From Diphasiastrum complanatum (taxonomy: Eukaryota > Streptophyta > Lycopodiopsida > Lycopodiales > Lycopodiaceae), in assembly GCA_029204225.1 (NCBI GenBank), contig MU832260.1, positions 1 to 64,000 of the forward strand: a stretch of 64,000 bases of DNA, in the 5' to 3' direction. The notes below the pieces were generated by a model that was given only the letters and a program-made list of their open reading frames with translations, ran no database searches and was not told the origin of the DNA. A program made the position numbers and the translations under genes. Below are positions 33,310 to 45,045 of this stretch, piece by piece (within the stretch, counting starts at the first letter, position 1; each line of letters opens with the position of its first letter).

Positions 33310-34290
33310 TCAAGCATATATAGTTATTAGTTTTTTCCTTGATAACAATTAGTTGGGCTGAGCCAGCTGTCATGTTTAGCTAATTGTCATCCTCATCAAA
33401 GACCCTTAGACAATACATGCCCTCCACCATGCCCTCTCCAATATGAACGTCTCTGAAGCATGCTTAACCATTTTCAACCATTAATAGTACTCAATAGCAC
33501 ACATGATCCAATGTCTTGCTGCTTGTAGTTCGACCATAAATCCGTTGATGATTGGTAAGGATAATATAAGTTCGGCACAAAGCTTCGCACCATTGACTTC
33601 AATGCATGGATTACCATGAAAATCAACAACTTTCACTTTCAGCATGTGTATCGCATGCCCATCTTGTTCCTCAAAAAAGTCTATTTTTGTAGGTGACCCG
33701 TGTTTGACAATCAATGTTAAGAAGATTGAAGAGATCATTGGAGAAATGACTCATGTTAAGAATGCATTGACTAATGTTTAGCAACCTCTATGCAACATCG
33801 AAACTATCATTCATAATCATTCATGGTTCTGTATATGGTGCAATATTCAAAATGCTCCCCAAGATATGAAACCACGATTGAACTTACATTTTATCCCACA
33901 TCATCAAGACACGAAGACGATCATCATCATCGTGCTTATCCAAACAGACAGATCCAGGTTTTTGAAGTTCAGATACAAAATTTCAAAATAAAGTTGGAGA
34001 ATTGGAAGCTGAAGTACTGAATTACAAGAAGGCACATGACATGGTGGAGGGCATGCATTAGTTTTTCCCCTGATAATGATCAGTTGGGCTGAGCCAACTG
34101 TCATGTTTAGTTAATTGCCATCCTCACCAAAGACCCTTAAACAATACATGCCCTCCACCATTCCCTCTCCAATATGAACGTCCATGAAGCCTTGCTTCAC
34201 CATTTTCAACCGTTAATAGTACTCAATAGCACACATGATCCAATGTCTTGCTGCTTGCTGTTTGTCGACCATAAATAAACTCTACTACAA
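33310..34290. repeat. Direct repeat of about 200 bp
   Basis: About 33340-33538 and 34067-34272 are direct copies. Shared blocks include CAGTTGGGCTGAGCC-type sequence, AAAGACCCTTA, CAATACATGCCCTCCACCAT, CCAATATGAACGTC and CACATGATCCAATGTCTTGC. Between them lie weak frames (minus 33738-33481: KVKVVDFHGNPCIEVNGAKL) that I cannot assign. Confidence 0.75.
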
Positions 34291-34399
34291 TCCTAATTTC
34301 GAGAACATGCGTAGGGAATTGGAAGTAAAGGCATCTTTCCAATAGATCAGGTAAACCCTAATTTTTGACTTCTAGTCGAAACTAATCTTTAGTTAAAAT

Positions 34400-34619
34400 A
34401 GGATTGCATTGCATTCAACTTTCACAAAGTACTTTTGATTGCGTGTGCATATTGATGAAGCACAAGAGGAGCATATTGATCAAGAACTTGCGCACGAAGA
34501 GGGGACGGCAGTGGGAATTGGCAACAGTGGCGGGGGTACCGGTGATGACGACGAGCAAGAAGGCAATCGAAGAGGCGATGCCTTCTTCTCAGATGAAAAC
34601 TGAAGCTGCGCACCTGTAA
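34400..34619 (+). other. Possible coding scrap, acidic
   Basis: A plus frame reads VHIDEAQEEHIDQELAHEEG, later GGGTGDDDEQEGN. It is unlike its AT-rich surroundings and ends at the hairpin-rich region. No family was recognised, so the call is weak. Confidence 0.2.
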
Positions 34620-34879
34620 AAATGTTAATATTTTTTTGTAAATATAATAGATATACATACACATTATGTTTTAGAATACGAAGCACAAAAAGTGCAAGCA
34701 ATTTTGATAATGCCAGTGCTGACCTCTCAAAAAAAAATAGCACAAGAATCCTCTAAAAAACGAGAGAGATCACGTATTATGTACTCTCCAACAAAAAAAA
34801 ATGGGGCCTCGCGAGTGCAAATGAGCACCTGCGGGCCCCAAAAAAAAAATTTAATCCAAAATAAACGTTGTTGGATGAC

Positions 34880-35455
34880 GTTACTTAAAACCCTTAAAAA
34901 GAGGCAGCGATGTTTGTGCGACGCTAAAGTAAGCGTCGCACAAACATCGCTGAAGTTTTTTCTGTTAAACCCAATGAACGTCGTTGAGCGACGCACAAGT
35001 GTCTCCCGGCGACACTATGTACTCTACATAGAAAACACACCTGAGAGTGTTTGCGACGTTTGTAATCGTCGCTGCACTTTTTTTCAAATTTTGTTATCGA
35101 ATATGATTCGACGTTATAGCGATGCTTAAGTGTCGCTTAATTGTCGCCGAGCGACACTCATTCATAATTTCAATTGGCCGTCGCACGACGACGATTCGCA
35201 ACAATAATCGCCTGGTGATGTATTTATAGATGTGTAGTGACGGACTTTGTGTCACCGAAAGACGTTCAATCGTCACAAAAATGGCGCTAGTTTTGTCATT
35301 TTTGTCGTTGATATGTCACTAGGCGACATACTAGTAGTGACGCTTAAAAAAGAAGATAGCGACATTTATAGGGACATTTGTGCAAGTCATATTTGTCGTT
35401 AATATTTGCATAAACGTCGCTGTAAATGTCGTTATGTGTCATTGGTGTGGTAGTG
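34880..35455. mobile_element. Hairpin-rich terminus resembling a CACTA element
   Basis: Dense in short GCGAC/GTCGC and GACG/CGTC motifs in both orientations. The right edge, read on the minus strand from 35455, starts CACTACCACACCAATGACAC, as CACTA (En/Spm) termini do, followed by subterminal repeats of the kind ACGACATTTACAGCGACG. A perfect 21-bp hairpin lies at 34905-34952. I could not find the matching left terminus or the 3-bp target duplication. Confidence 0.5.
34905..34952. repeat. Perfect 21-bp inverted repeat with 6-nt loop
   Basis: Arms 34905-34925 and 34932-34952 are exact reverse complements (CAGCGATGTTTGTGCGACGC plus T), with AAAGTA as loop. It lies inside the CACTA-like subterminal region. 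Confidence 0.95.
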
Positions 35456-36955
35456 CTGCATCCAACTGAGATGTATTCGAACACCTCACCCCCGAGCCAC
35501 GACAAGTGAATACAAGAGGAGAGGAGTGAAAAATGGCAACCTAGAGCCAAAGGGTTAGAATGGAAGAGGTCGTGTCCCTATCCGTATACATAGGCATAGG
35601 AAGCTTGTGCATGCACCCTTGCAACCGCCCATGCAATCCATCTAAACACAAGCCACATATTCCATGCTATCCTAATGCATACAGCCGTCACAAGCCATGC
35701 ATGCTCCACATGTCTAAATAGAAGTGTCTAGGTCCTCTTAAGGTTATTAATTACAAATTGACCTTGACATGGAATTAAATCGAGATAGAACTAAGAAACT
35801 CGAATATCGGAGGGCCGATTAACCATATTAGCCGACTATTCCAAATCCTTTAATGAATATGGTAGTAACAAATAGGGACAAGATATTGACAATTTGCTAA
35901 AAGCTAATATGTCACTCTTTAACTAAGTTTAAGCATTACATAATTTTTTTAAGCATTAAATAATTAAAAAAAAATTCAGCCTTTATTAATGGTATGATGT
36001 ATCTATCCCAGGGGAGTTTCAATACTTAATGGTCTCTCACATGTCACTCTTAAGTAAGTTTAAGCATTAAATAATTTTTAAAAAGAAATTCAGCTTGTTA
36101 TTAATGGTATCTATCCCAGGCGAGTTTCAATAATTAACAATTGTATTGTAAAAGTTGTTGATATCTATGTTTTTTTCTTAAGAGAAGTTACAACTATTGT
36201 CAATAATTGGCCTTTAACGAGGATATCTATTTAGTATTTCTGATCACGGATATGGGTGACTTGACGCTCGCAGGAATTTGTGCGTTTGAACTTTGTTCCA
36301 TTGAGAAGAAGCGACGTGCGAAATGCTGAGTACAACCAAATCAGCAAATCCTCTCGTCTTTATTGCGATCGATGGCTGTAGCCTGTAACGATACATCAGG
36401 CTATCCTGCTGGCTTGTGACGATCTGGAGAGTGGACAGGTGCAGTGGTGCACGCAGGCCCGTCGCAGGTCTCCATGCCCAAACCAAGCTTCGTTGTTGGT
36501 ACTGCAGTTGGAGAATGCTGTTGTACTTCCATCTCCAAAAAGTAGCGTTCGTAGTGTTTTGACGTGTTGTGGAAAAAGATAAATACAGCAGGGGAGCTGG
36601 GCTGAGCTGGCTTTGTACTAAAAGGAAGCTACGTTGTCTTGCTTTACTTTAGCTATTATCATGAGTCAGTGATTTATTCCGTGAGAGGCTAGATTCTAGA
36701 AGCTACTTTGCGTTGCTTTACTTCAAAGTTCAGCTCCCATCCATCTTTAGCCACACAGTACGAATGCAAATTGCTTTGGCTGGTGAGCTGATTTGACTGA
36801 TATGGAGGTGAGCTATGCTTTACTTTATCGTAAGTCGTTATTGTAAGAATGCGGATTGAGATAAGATCAGGCCCACAGAAGCAGCTTCAAGTTTGCTGTG
36901 AAAGGATGTCAATCTCCAGCACTGTGGAGCTGTAGACGGTAAAGCTGTTTCTTCT
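35456..36955. other. Intergenic region upstream of the peroxidase
   Basis: Mixed-composition DNA with no gene. It includes the tandem duplication at 35909-36140 and, near the peroxidase, a small repeat AAGCTAC(G/T)TTG at about 36625 and 36700. GATAAATAC at about 36580 is the nearest TATA-like element but lies 375 bp from the start codon, so the promoter is not located. Confidence 0.5.
35909..36140 (+). repeat. Tandem duplication of about 130 bp
   Basis: ATGTCACTCTT, AAGTTTAAGCATTA, ATTAATGGTAT and CTATCCCAGG(G/C)GAGTTTC occur twice in the same order about 130 bp apart, with small indels. Confidence 0.8.
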
Positions 36956-38428
36956 GTGGAGACTGAGGCGATGACGCTGCAAATGGTAGACACGAGCTTG
37001 GTACTTGTATTTGGGGTGAGTGTGCTCTTGTTCGCAGCAGGTTTTGGTGGAGCACAGATGCTGAGTGCAAGTTTCTATGACTCAAGCTGTCCAATGATGA
37101 AGTCCATCGTGGCAGCAACAGTTGCACAGCACTTGCTGCAGGATATCACATCTGCAGCACCACTCTTGAGAATATTTTTCCACGATTGTTTTGTTTCAGT
37201 AAGTACGTGATAGATATTGTATTATGAACACATTAAAAGGGATTGTCTTGTAGCACTGCTGTGCATTTCCCTCTTTGCATTACTCTTCTAGATCTTTGGA
37301 CCAATTTCTAATAGTAATTAAGAATTTGTTCTATCTGTTATTTTCTTATTATACTGCAACTTCTCTATGTTTGAGAAGCAGCTGAGTGATTGCAAACATT
37401 GTGGACGTTCAGGGATGCGATGCGTCAGTCTTGTTGGATTCAACCAACGGCAATTCTGCAGAGAAAGATGCGCAACCCAATCAGACATTGAGCCAGTTTA
37501 ATATAATTGATGAGATTAAAAATCAGCTAGAAAAACTGTGTCCTGGCGTGGTCTCCTGCGCTGATATTATTGCTCTGGCTTCAAGGGAAGCTGTGGCACA
37601 GGTACACCACACATATCAATACTTCACCGTCAGCGACAGTCTATGCCTTGAAGGAAAAACGAACAATTCTTTAAATGATGGTCCGCCAGCAGAAGCAAGC
37701 ATCTCATCACGTATAGAGAACTTTACTAGAGTGGCTGATTTTGGGTTTGTGTGCAACTTTTCTTGTACAGAGTGGAGGGCCTAGATGGATGGCTGAAATG
37801 GGTCGTAGAGATGGGAGAAAATCATCTGCATTGGATGCTTCTTTGCACTTGCCATCTACTCGCTCAAGTGCTCAACCTCTTATTGATAGCTTTGCAGCGC
37901 TTGGCCTCAACACACGAGATTTAGTCACCTTATCAGGTACTTGCAGTACATCTACTTTCTTTTCTCGTTTTCAACATTATGAGAACGGATGCTGAATACT
38001 GAGTCTTCAAAATAGGTGCACACACATTTGGAAGGGCGCATTGTTTTGCAGTTGCAAGGCGTTTCATTGGTTTCAACAGCAGCAACGGTATCGACCCAAC
38101 TCTGGATACAGTATACGCGCAGAGGCTGAGACGTCTTTGCCCTCTGCCGATTGATCCAAGAGCAAGAGTTGCACTTGATCCTGTAACCCCCAACCAGTTT
38201 GATACTGAATATTTCCAAGACTTGCTGGTCAACCAGGGGATTTTTTCCTCGGATTCAGCTCTGGTTTTAGATAGCCGCACAAAAAATTTCGTGAATGAAT
38301 ATGCAACAAACACCTCGTCTTTTTTTGTCCAGTTTCCTTTAGCTATGACGAAGCTGGGAAGAATCGGAGTCTTAACAGGCCAAAGTGGGGAGATTCGAAA
38401 AACATGCCATGCTGTGAATAGTTTCTGA
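36956..38428 (+). CDS. Class III peroxidase, four exons
   Basis: Secreted heme peroxidase that oxidises phenolics with H2O2 in the cell wall or vacuole. Exons: 36956-37198, 37413-37601, 37771-37936 and 38016-38428 (phases 0, 0, 1; all GT..AG), the classic three-intron layout of the family. The product is 336 residues, within the normal range. Residues 1-35 include a hydrophobic signal peptide ([20 protein letters not shown]); ATGs at 36971 and 36983 are alternative starts. The distal site RIFFHDCFV keeps Arg and the catalytic His. The proximal heme ligand is in [12 protein letters not shown]. All eight disulfide cysteines are present (SSCP, HDC, GCDAS, KLCPG, VSCAD, AHC, RLCP, KTCHA). [12 protein letters not shown] and [19 protein letters not shown] end the protein normally. 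No lesion was seen. The substrate cannot be deduced. Confidence 0.95.
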
Positions 38429-39880
38429 AGAACAATGGAACGTCTCTGCCTGTGGATTCTGAATACTATACACTCACTACCAGAAAACACTGTACACTAG
38501 CACATGCAAGCTAAATTATGGCTATCTACCGAGAAACTGTGGATATACTATTCCGTTACCTGCTGCAGGCAGCAACAAAACATGAAGAGCTCGAGAAAAC
38601 AAAATAAAACCATGACTAGATCAAAGCATTCCTGGAAAATGTTTTTCTACTGAAACTGAGTACAGAACTGGTTTTCTCAACACCATAAAGTAATTACATA
38701 TATCGTCCTCTTTTCTGCTCTCTTTTGCAAGTTGTAACATACTGACATTAAAGCAATAAACAGCAGTGAGCCGTACTAGAATTCATGTGCAGATTCCTCT
38801 GCAAAGAAACTTGATGTACATATGTATAGTATTTTCTATGGTTCCATTTGAAAGGTGTTTGCTCAATTAGTTTTTGAAGCACTACTTGTCATGGTTAGAC
38901 CTATGGGTTTTCTTAGATTATGTGTAATATGTTTCACGAATAATCCTAACCAAGTTTTTGCACCCCATATATATATATCTCCACCAAACTCACACACCAC
39001 CAGAGTTGTGATTGTCCTTCCCAAGTACAATATTGTCCATAGCATCACCACGATTTTGAAACTTAACGAGCATATTCACTATGGAATATTGCATTTTTTA
39101 CCTAATTTAAGATTTTGTACAAACAGGTTTAACTTTTTTTTTTTTTTGTGATTTTTGAATAAAAGGGCAAAATTTGACAATATATTTGTTTTCTGCCACA
39201 CGAAAATGTTTCTTTCATAAATATTGATAATTTGCAAACATGAAGGGAGTGAAAACTTGTAGTAGCTATTCTATAAAGAAGAGTTTTGTATAGTTAATGT
39301 CATATTCAACAAAAATTATGAAAGATTGTATTGTAGATTTTTTACTATATTGGAGAGAAATATAAAATCAAGAATCTATGTATTTTAACAAAAAATAACT
39401 AAAAAGGTGAAAAACGATTTATAGTTTAATATGTTTTGGTATACATCAAGAGTACATTGTAATACCTTAGAGGACTACTTAAATCTGCTTAATGTTGGTT
39501 TCAATAAAAGACAAATAATCATTTGTAACCATAAGAAGTAAGCATGTGTTGAGGATTAATATGTAAGTAAAATGATCAATTGATAAAAACATAAACTTTA
39601 TTATCTATATTTTTATTGTCCTTTTATTTTTTGGTAGAGCTCAAATAGCCATAGTTAATGTTGATAAACTTATGATTGAAATGAAAGCACCATTCAAAGT
39701 CAAAATGTGTGATTTCCACTTGAGACGATGAGATTTGCAGCTAACAAGTGAAAATCTTGATTCTTTTGAAGATTTTGCATATGTGATGCACTTATCGTTA
39801 TTTGCAAAAATGAAAATTATCACTTGATACATGTGTGAACAAGTGTTGGTATTGTAGTAATTTTGTTGGATTTTGCTTAT
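38429..39880. other. Peroxidase 3' flank and AT-rich DNA
   Basis: AAATAAAACC at about 38603 is a candidate poly(A) signal. Beyond 38800 the DNA is AT-rich, with a T run at about 39130-39147. Small frames on both strands at 38855-39151 and 39641-39832 are not supported. Confidence 0.5.
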
Positions 39881-40493
39881 TCAGGCATGAGAGTCGACGA
39901 TTGAGCAACTGGAGGGTTCGTTCCTTCTGGTGTCTTCCTGCTGCAACATTGTAATGAGTCTTGAAAGAGTCAGTTCTGGGTGTGTCATGATGATCATCAC
40001 CCAGTTGTCGTATGAGCTTGGAAAGTTTGAAAGCAGTGTCATTATTGCGTTTTGATTGTCTATGATTGATCCGACAGCGGCCATTTGCTTCAGCAGGTTC
40101 TTGAACTAGTTGATGTGATTCTGTATGGAATCACCATTGGTCATCTTGAGGGAGAAGAATTTTATCCTTAGATGTAGCTTGGTAACTACGTCACGCACTT
40201 CGTACAGGGGGTGCTCAAGATGTCCCCAACTTCCTTGGAGGTTTGAGCTTTAAACACATGGTCGATTTGCGTGTCTGATATGTTGAGGATGATTAGAGTG
40301 CGAAAGCCTTTCCATCCTTCAGCTTCCATCGGGAGATTGCAGTGTTGTTGGCTTCGGGTCTTGCCTTTGCACCTGTGACAACATCATACAACTCCTTGGC
40401 CATTAGCACAGTTTTCATCTTAAATTTCGACAGATGGTAATTGGCTCCATCGAGTTTGTCCACGATGGAACTAGTTTTCCCTTGGAAATCCAT
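39881..40493 (-). pseudogene. Family A gag, truncated
   Basis: MDFQGKTSSIVDKLDGANYH, then KFKMKTVLMAKELYDVVTG at 40493-40293. After frameshifts, VGSIIDNQNAIMTLLSNFPS and LTLSRLITMLQQEDTRR follow at 40084-39881. It ends before the zinc knuckle; the last residues (SIVDSHA) match the start of the gag remnant at 5546. Confidence 0.82.
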
Positions 40494-40634
40494 GTGGAAG
40501 TTAGTCTAAGTGATAGTAATAACTATCAGTGACTTAAGAATGAAAATTTGATGCTATTTACAGAACAAGAAGACAATTATTCTATCGATTGATAGAACCA
40601 GGTTATGTGGGAAGCTTATCAGGCTATAAAAATA

Positions 40635-40646
40635 GCTCTGATACCA
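40635..40646 (-). promoter_or_regulatory. Primer-binding site of the 40 kb family A element
   Basis: TGGTATCAGAGC on the minus strand, immediately next to the LTR end (...CTCCGACA). Confidence 0.9.
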
Positions 40647-41430
40647 TGTCGGAGAAAATTGAGGTCTGAGGATCGAACGATTCTACTATTGCACGAAGGC
40701 AGTGGTTGAAGGATTCTCTCGATGCGTGCACTACAACAAAAGTAGGTGAACACAAGAGTAGAGTAGAGCTTAATTGCGCGGTTGTTTGCAAAAGTGGAAG
40801 AGTAGATAATCAAACAAAGCAATAAAAGAGTCAGACAGAAAGATGAAGTAGCAACACATACAATTTTGACAAGAACTCTGAATGCAATAAAAGACAGTGA
40901 TTGATTCAGATTAATGTATAGAAATACAAGTCAGATTGATGCTATGAGCACAAGACAATAGCAAATGAAACTACGTGCTTAGGAAGCTAACTCTACTCCA
41001 TAAAAGCTATGAGCTATTACTGCCAATCAGTTTGAAAGAAATAATCGATGCATGAAAGCATCTATGGTGTCTATCTCTAATTCACTCTCTCGTCTTACTT
41101 ATTGATTAGATTACGATAGTCATCTATATACAGTTTTACATTTTGTGCAGATGAGTGTATAAAAAGATGGCGTGGAGCCGTTGTGCCGTTTGGAGTAAAG
41201 CATGGAGGGTGCTATCATTACAAGAAGTGAGCGTGTAGGCTTTGACTATTTGAAGTCAAGTATGTCATTGTCGTTAGTCAATAAAGTCGAGACAGTATGG
41301 TCTTCGACATTAGTCGGGAGAGTCGACAAGTCGGACCTCCCAATAAGTTGGCAGAGTCGAGTAGTCGAGCAAGTCGACAAGTCGAGTGCCGATTTCATGC
41401 ATGTTACTGATAATAGGATCTTTCTGCAGA

Positions 41431-41837
41431 CTGTGTGACAATGCATGTAAAACTGCAACAATGGGAATGGAACTAGATTAACATGAATTTAGGAGAGTAG
41501 AGAAATAAATCCAACAACAACAAGATCCAAGCAGGATCCTGATCCAGATGGGATCAAAAAGGTAGCATAACACCATCTGACAATTAAAATCCTTTGATAA
41601 TGTATATCAGACTTGCAAATCTCAGACAAACTTAGCAGAAATAGAGGTAAAATTCACTTAAACTGATGGATCAAGCACAAGATCTTCACAAGAACTCTCG
41701 TAGGACTACCATAGCAAGATCTGGCCCAGATGGACCTCAAAAGACTCTGCGAGAGTTACTTGTGAGGGAACAGTTAAAAAAGAGGCTCTGCGAGAGTTCA
41801 CAAGTAGAACCTTCGGAACCTTCGCATGCCATCAAGA
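41431..41837. other. Spacer, nothing recognised
   Basis: Mixed sequence between two minus-strand copia fragments. GATCC-containing short repeats at 41520-41560 were noted; no gene was found. Confidence 0.4.
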
Positions 41838-42560
41838 TCATCTTACCTCGCAAGTATCCACCATCTTAAACTCTTTAGACAATGCTACTTTCACTTCTTG
41901 TATACCAATATGATCATTTCCACTAAGAATAATGTCATCTACATACAAAATGAGAACGATGATTTTACCATCATTGAATCTTAAGTATAAAGAAGGATCA
42001 TAAGCACTTACAACAAATCTTATAAAGTTCAAGAAAGCATTCAACCTAGAGTACCAAGCTCTAGGTGATTGCTTAAGCCCATAAATGCTTCTTACCAACA
42101 AACACACTTTTTCTTATTAATCTTCTTTGATGAAGCCCTTGGGTTGCCTCATGAAGATCTCATCTTCTAAATAGCCATTGAGAAATGCATTAGTCACATC
42201 AAGTTGAAATAGAGGCCAATTGAAAGTAGTTGCAAGAGAAATGATCAACCTTATGAAAACTAGTTTAGCAACATGAGCAAAAGTTTCATCAAAGTCTATT
42301 TTCTTGGTTTGCAAGAACCCTTTGCCACTAGCCTTGCCTTGTATTTGTTGATGCTCCCATCTTTATTGTACTTCAATCTATATATCCATTTGCACTCAAG
42401 TGGTTTTCTTCCATGAGGAAGATCCACAAGCTTCCATGTATGATTCTCCATAAGAGCATCATACTCCTTTTGCATGGCATCCCTCCATTCTTGTGACTCC
42501 ATAGCTTCTTCAAAGCAACTCGGCTCATCAAACATAGATGTTAGAAAAGTGTAAGAGGTA
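41838..42560 (-). pseudogene. Element H reverse transcriptase
   Basis: 42535-42296: [40 protein letters not shown] and LVAKG. 42314-42117 (shifted): DFDETFAHVAKL, FQLDVTNAFLNGYLEDEIFM. 42107-41838: VRSIYGLKQSPRAWYSRLN and LILYVDDIILSGND, so the active-site Asp pair is present. It stops after KEFKMVD. Two frame breaks. Confidence 0.85.
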
Positions 42561-42849
42561 AGTGAATGAAGATCTTCCCTTTGTTCACCTTTGTCAACAT
42601 AGGTGAGCCTTGATGGCTCAGCCTTCTTTCTTGTAGACCTCCTTAGAGTCTTCGGGTCTTGAGGTGGATCCTCAAGATCTTGATCACATGTAGGCTCCTC
42701 CTCAAATCTTGCAAGATCCTTGACATAAGATTGATTAGAAGAACTTTCATTCAGGCTAAAGCTTGAGGAGGAGTCTTCTCAACTAATGCTTCCATGGAGA
42801 TTCTCAAAGGACAAGGCCGAGTCTATTTCTTAACATAAGCACTCTAGAG

Positions 42850-43174
42850 GTATTTTTGAATTCATAAATCCCTTTTAGATAGTTCCAACCCTCTTTGGCT
42901 GAGGTACAAGATGCCACTTATTTTATAAGTTCATTACTAACATTCATTTTTAGGCAATGTAATGCTAGTCTAGCTCTCTTTTTGTACCTTACTTGATCTG
43001 CCCTCCTTGAGGTTCTTCTTCCTCTCCTATGACAAGATCATACATATCTTGGAGCACTAGTAGTGACTCCATTCTAACTTTCCAAGTTGAATAATTACTA
43101 GAATTTAGCCTTTCACTAGCCTCAAGTAGATAGGCTCCAATTGAACCCATTCTCACTAGCAACAAGTACAACAA
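42850..43174 (-). pseudogene. Element H gag, N-terminal part
   Basis: RLNSSNYSTWKVRMESLLV, MYDLVIGEEE, then (in the continuing minus strand) RARLALHCLKMNVSNELIK, a stop, and AKEGWNYLKGIYEFK. This is a typical copia gag start. The zinc knuckle, protease and integrase that should follow are deleted. Confidence 0.75.
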
Positions 43175-43761
43175 ATGTACTATTCAAAGGCTCTCCCTTC
43201 TCTCTTTCTCATAATTTAGCAACAAAGCTACTCTCTTGAATCTCACAAAACTCAAGAGGCAAGATCTATAATGATCTTAAACTCAAAAAGACTTGGGAAA
43301 TTGAATTCTACACAATCTATGCAATTTAGAAGCTCGGATTTGACTCTTGGAAGTGCCAATGCCTTCCTATGGTGTTTAGAATGGATTTTAGCTTCACTCT
43401 TGAACTAAAAACATAAGCCTCAAAACTCACTCTCAACGATTTGGAGGTTTAATAAACTTCTAACACCATTCCACATCAAATATTTAATGAGATCAATGGA
43501 TTTTTACAAGCAAATCACTAGTTTCACTCTTCACAACTTGTTTGAAGCTCAAGTATTGAAAAATCACAAAGATTTGGTGAAGGTACAACTCCAGCAGCCT
43601 CTCACACATGTGAGAAGTACATATGAACTTTACACACTAATATGAACCTCAAATTCACAAGCAAACTATTAGTAAAGGTCATCCTCCTTCAAAATGGTTC
43701 TAGCACCAATGCTTTCACCAAAATGAAGATATTTGGATCATCATCTAAGCTCTTTGACTTG

Positions 43762-43773
43762 GCTCTGATACCA
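43762..43773 (-). promoter_or_regulatory. Primer-binding site of element H
   Basis: TGGTATCAGAGC on the minus strand, directly after the LTR end TTTGACA. Confidence 0.9.
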
Positions 43774-43889
43774 TGTCAAATTTCAGAGTTTTGGACTAAA
43801 TGTGAACTATTCAATACTTGCTGATCTATTGATCAAAAACTTCAAAACTTGAAAAGAGATGTATGAACAGCTGATTTATATTGAGTATA

Positions 43890-45045
43890 CAAATGCAAAG
43901 GTGTGCATACTCCCATGATACTTGAAACAATACTGAGTAAGGCAGATTGTCCGCAGACTCTCGAAGAAGAGAAACAAATGGCCAATACACCCTATCGAAG
44001 ATTGATTAGATCATTGTTGTATCTTGCAAACAACACCAGACCTGATATAGCATTTGCAGTATACAGGCTAAGCCAATTTAATCAGAACCCAGGATCGTTA
44101 CATTGGAAGCTAGCAAAAAGAGTAGTACAATATTTCCAAGAATCGAAAGACTATGGAATGTGTTATTCGAAGGAAGCTGGATTTCGGATCGAATCTTATA
44201 GTGATGCAAGCTGGGCATCCATGAAGGATGATAGCAGAAGTATTGCAGGAGCTTGTACTCTAGCATCTGGCGCAACCATACTTTGAATAAGTAAGAAGCA
44301 AACAACAGTAGCCCAATCTTCGTGTGAGGCAGAATATGTAGCAGCAGCTAAGATGGCAAACGAGCTAATCTGGATCAAACAAATGTTGGAAGGGTTTGAT
44401 GAAACTATTTCTGAACCTTATGTCTGACTAATGGATAACACTTCAGCAATCTACCTTACAAAAGATCTTGTGTTTCATTCGAAAACGAAACATATAGCTA
44501 TCAAGTATCATGTTATTCGGGACTTAGTCGAAAAGAAGATACTGAAGACAGTCTTCATACCTACAGAGGAAATGACAGCTGATATCTTTACAAAGCCACT
44601 CAGTAAAGCTTGTTCGAGAAGAAGCAAAGAAGATTGGGGTTAATCCAACTGCCCACTTTGAGAGGGAGTTGTAGAACACCTCAACAGACAAATCTTGGTT
44701 CTACCAACAAAGTGCACAGTCTAATTGACAAAGGCTGAGAAACTCGAAACATTTTTTTTATTCTTGTTCAAACTTGAAACTCGAACTCGAAACTTGAATT
44801 CGAAACTCAAAATGAAACATTTTTTTTCTTGTTCAAACTCGAACAATAAATTGTCTCGACAGATAAACTGTCGCAAAAAAAACCTTTCGAGTCCGGAAAC
44901 AGAACGTTTTTTTGAATATCAACAATCTTAATGGTTAGATCGACTGTTATAGAAGGAAGAAGGCCAAAAGACATATCCTGTGACAATATAAATACATGTG
45001 CATTTACTCATTGAAACAACAAGGCAACAAGAGATGTAGAGATTT
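43890..45045 (+). mobile_element. Copia element E, 3' half (plus strand)
   Basis: RT connection/RNase H followed by a polypurine tract (GAGAGGGAG) and a 3' LTR starting TGTAGAACACC at 44670. The LTR is the family D type and runs to about 45045, where it is cut short. The left end truncates the LTR of element H at about 43880. Confidence 0.82.
43903..44643 (+). pseudogene. Element E RNase H region
   Basis: Reads CPQTLEEEKQMANTPYRRLI, YLANNTRPDIAFAVYRLSQ, IESYSDASWASMKDDSRSIA, then after a stop SSCEAEYVAAAKMANELIWI, a stop, and DNTSAIYLTKDLVFHSKTKH plus MTADIFTKPLSK. This is nearly the whole copia RNase H with only two stops. It is close in sequence to the minus-strand copy in element F. Confidence 0.85.

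Larger units (their letters stand above)
39881..41430 (-). mobile_element. Family A copia 5' end (minus strand)
   Basis: On the minus strand: LTR (41430 down to 40647), primer-binding site at 40646-40635, then gag from 40493 to 39881, where it is cut off. The LTR matches 1659-2370 (same orientation) and 4960-5545 (opposite orientation). Its U3 side carries repeats of TCGACTTGTCGAC type. The upper boundary is approximate. Confidence 0.8.
41838..43880 (-). mobile_element. Copia element H, 5' half (minus strand)
   Basis: Minus strand: the end of an LTR (43880 down to 43774), primer-binding site, gag N-terminus (43174-42850), then after a large internal deletion the RT (42535-41838). The LTR end (CTCTGAAATTTGACA) is shared with the plus-strand element I at 51796-52409, so they belong to one family. 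Confidence 0.8.
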
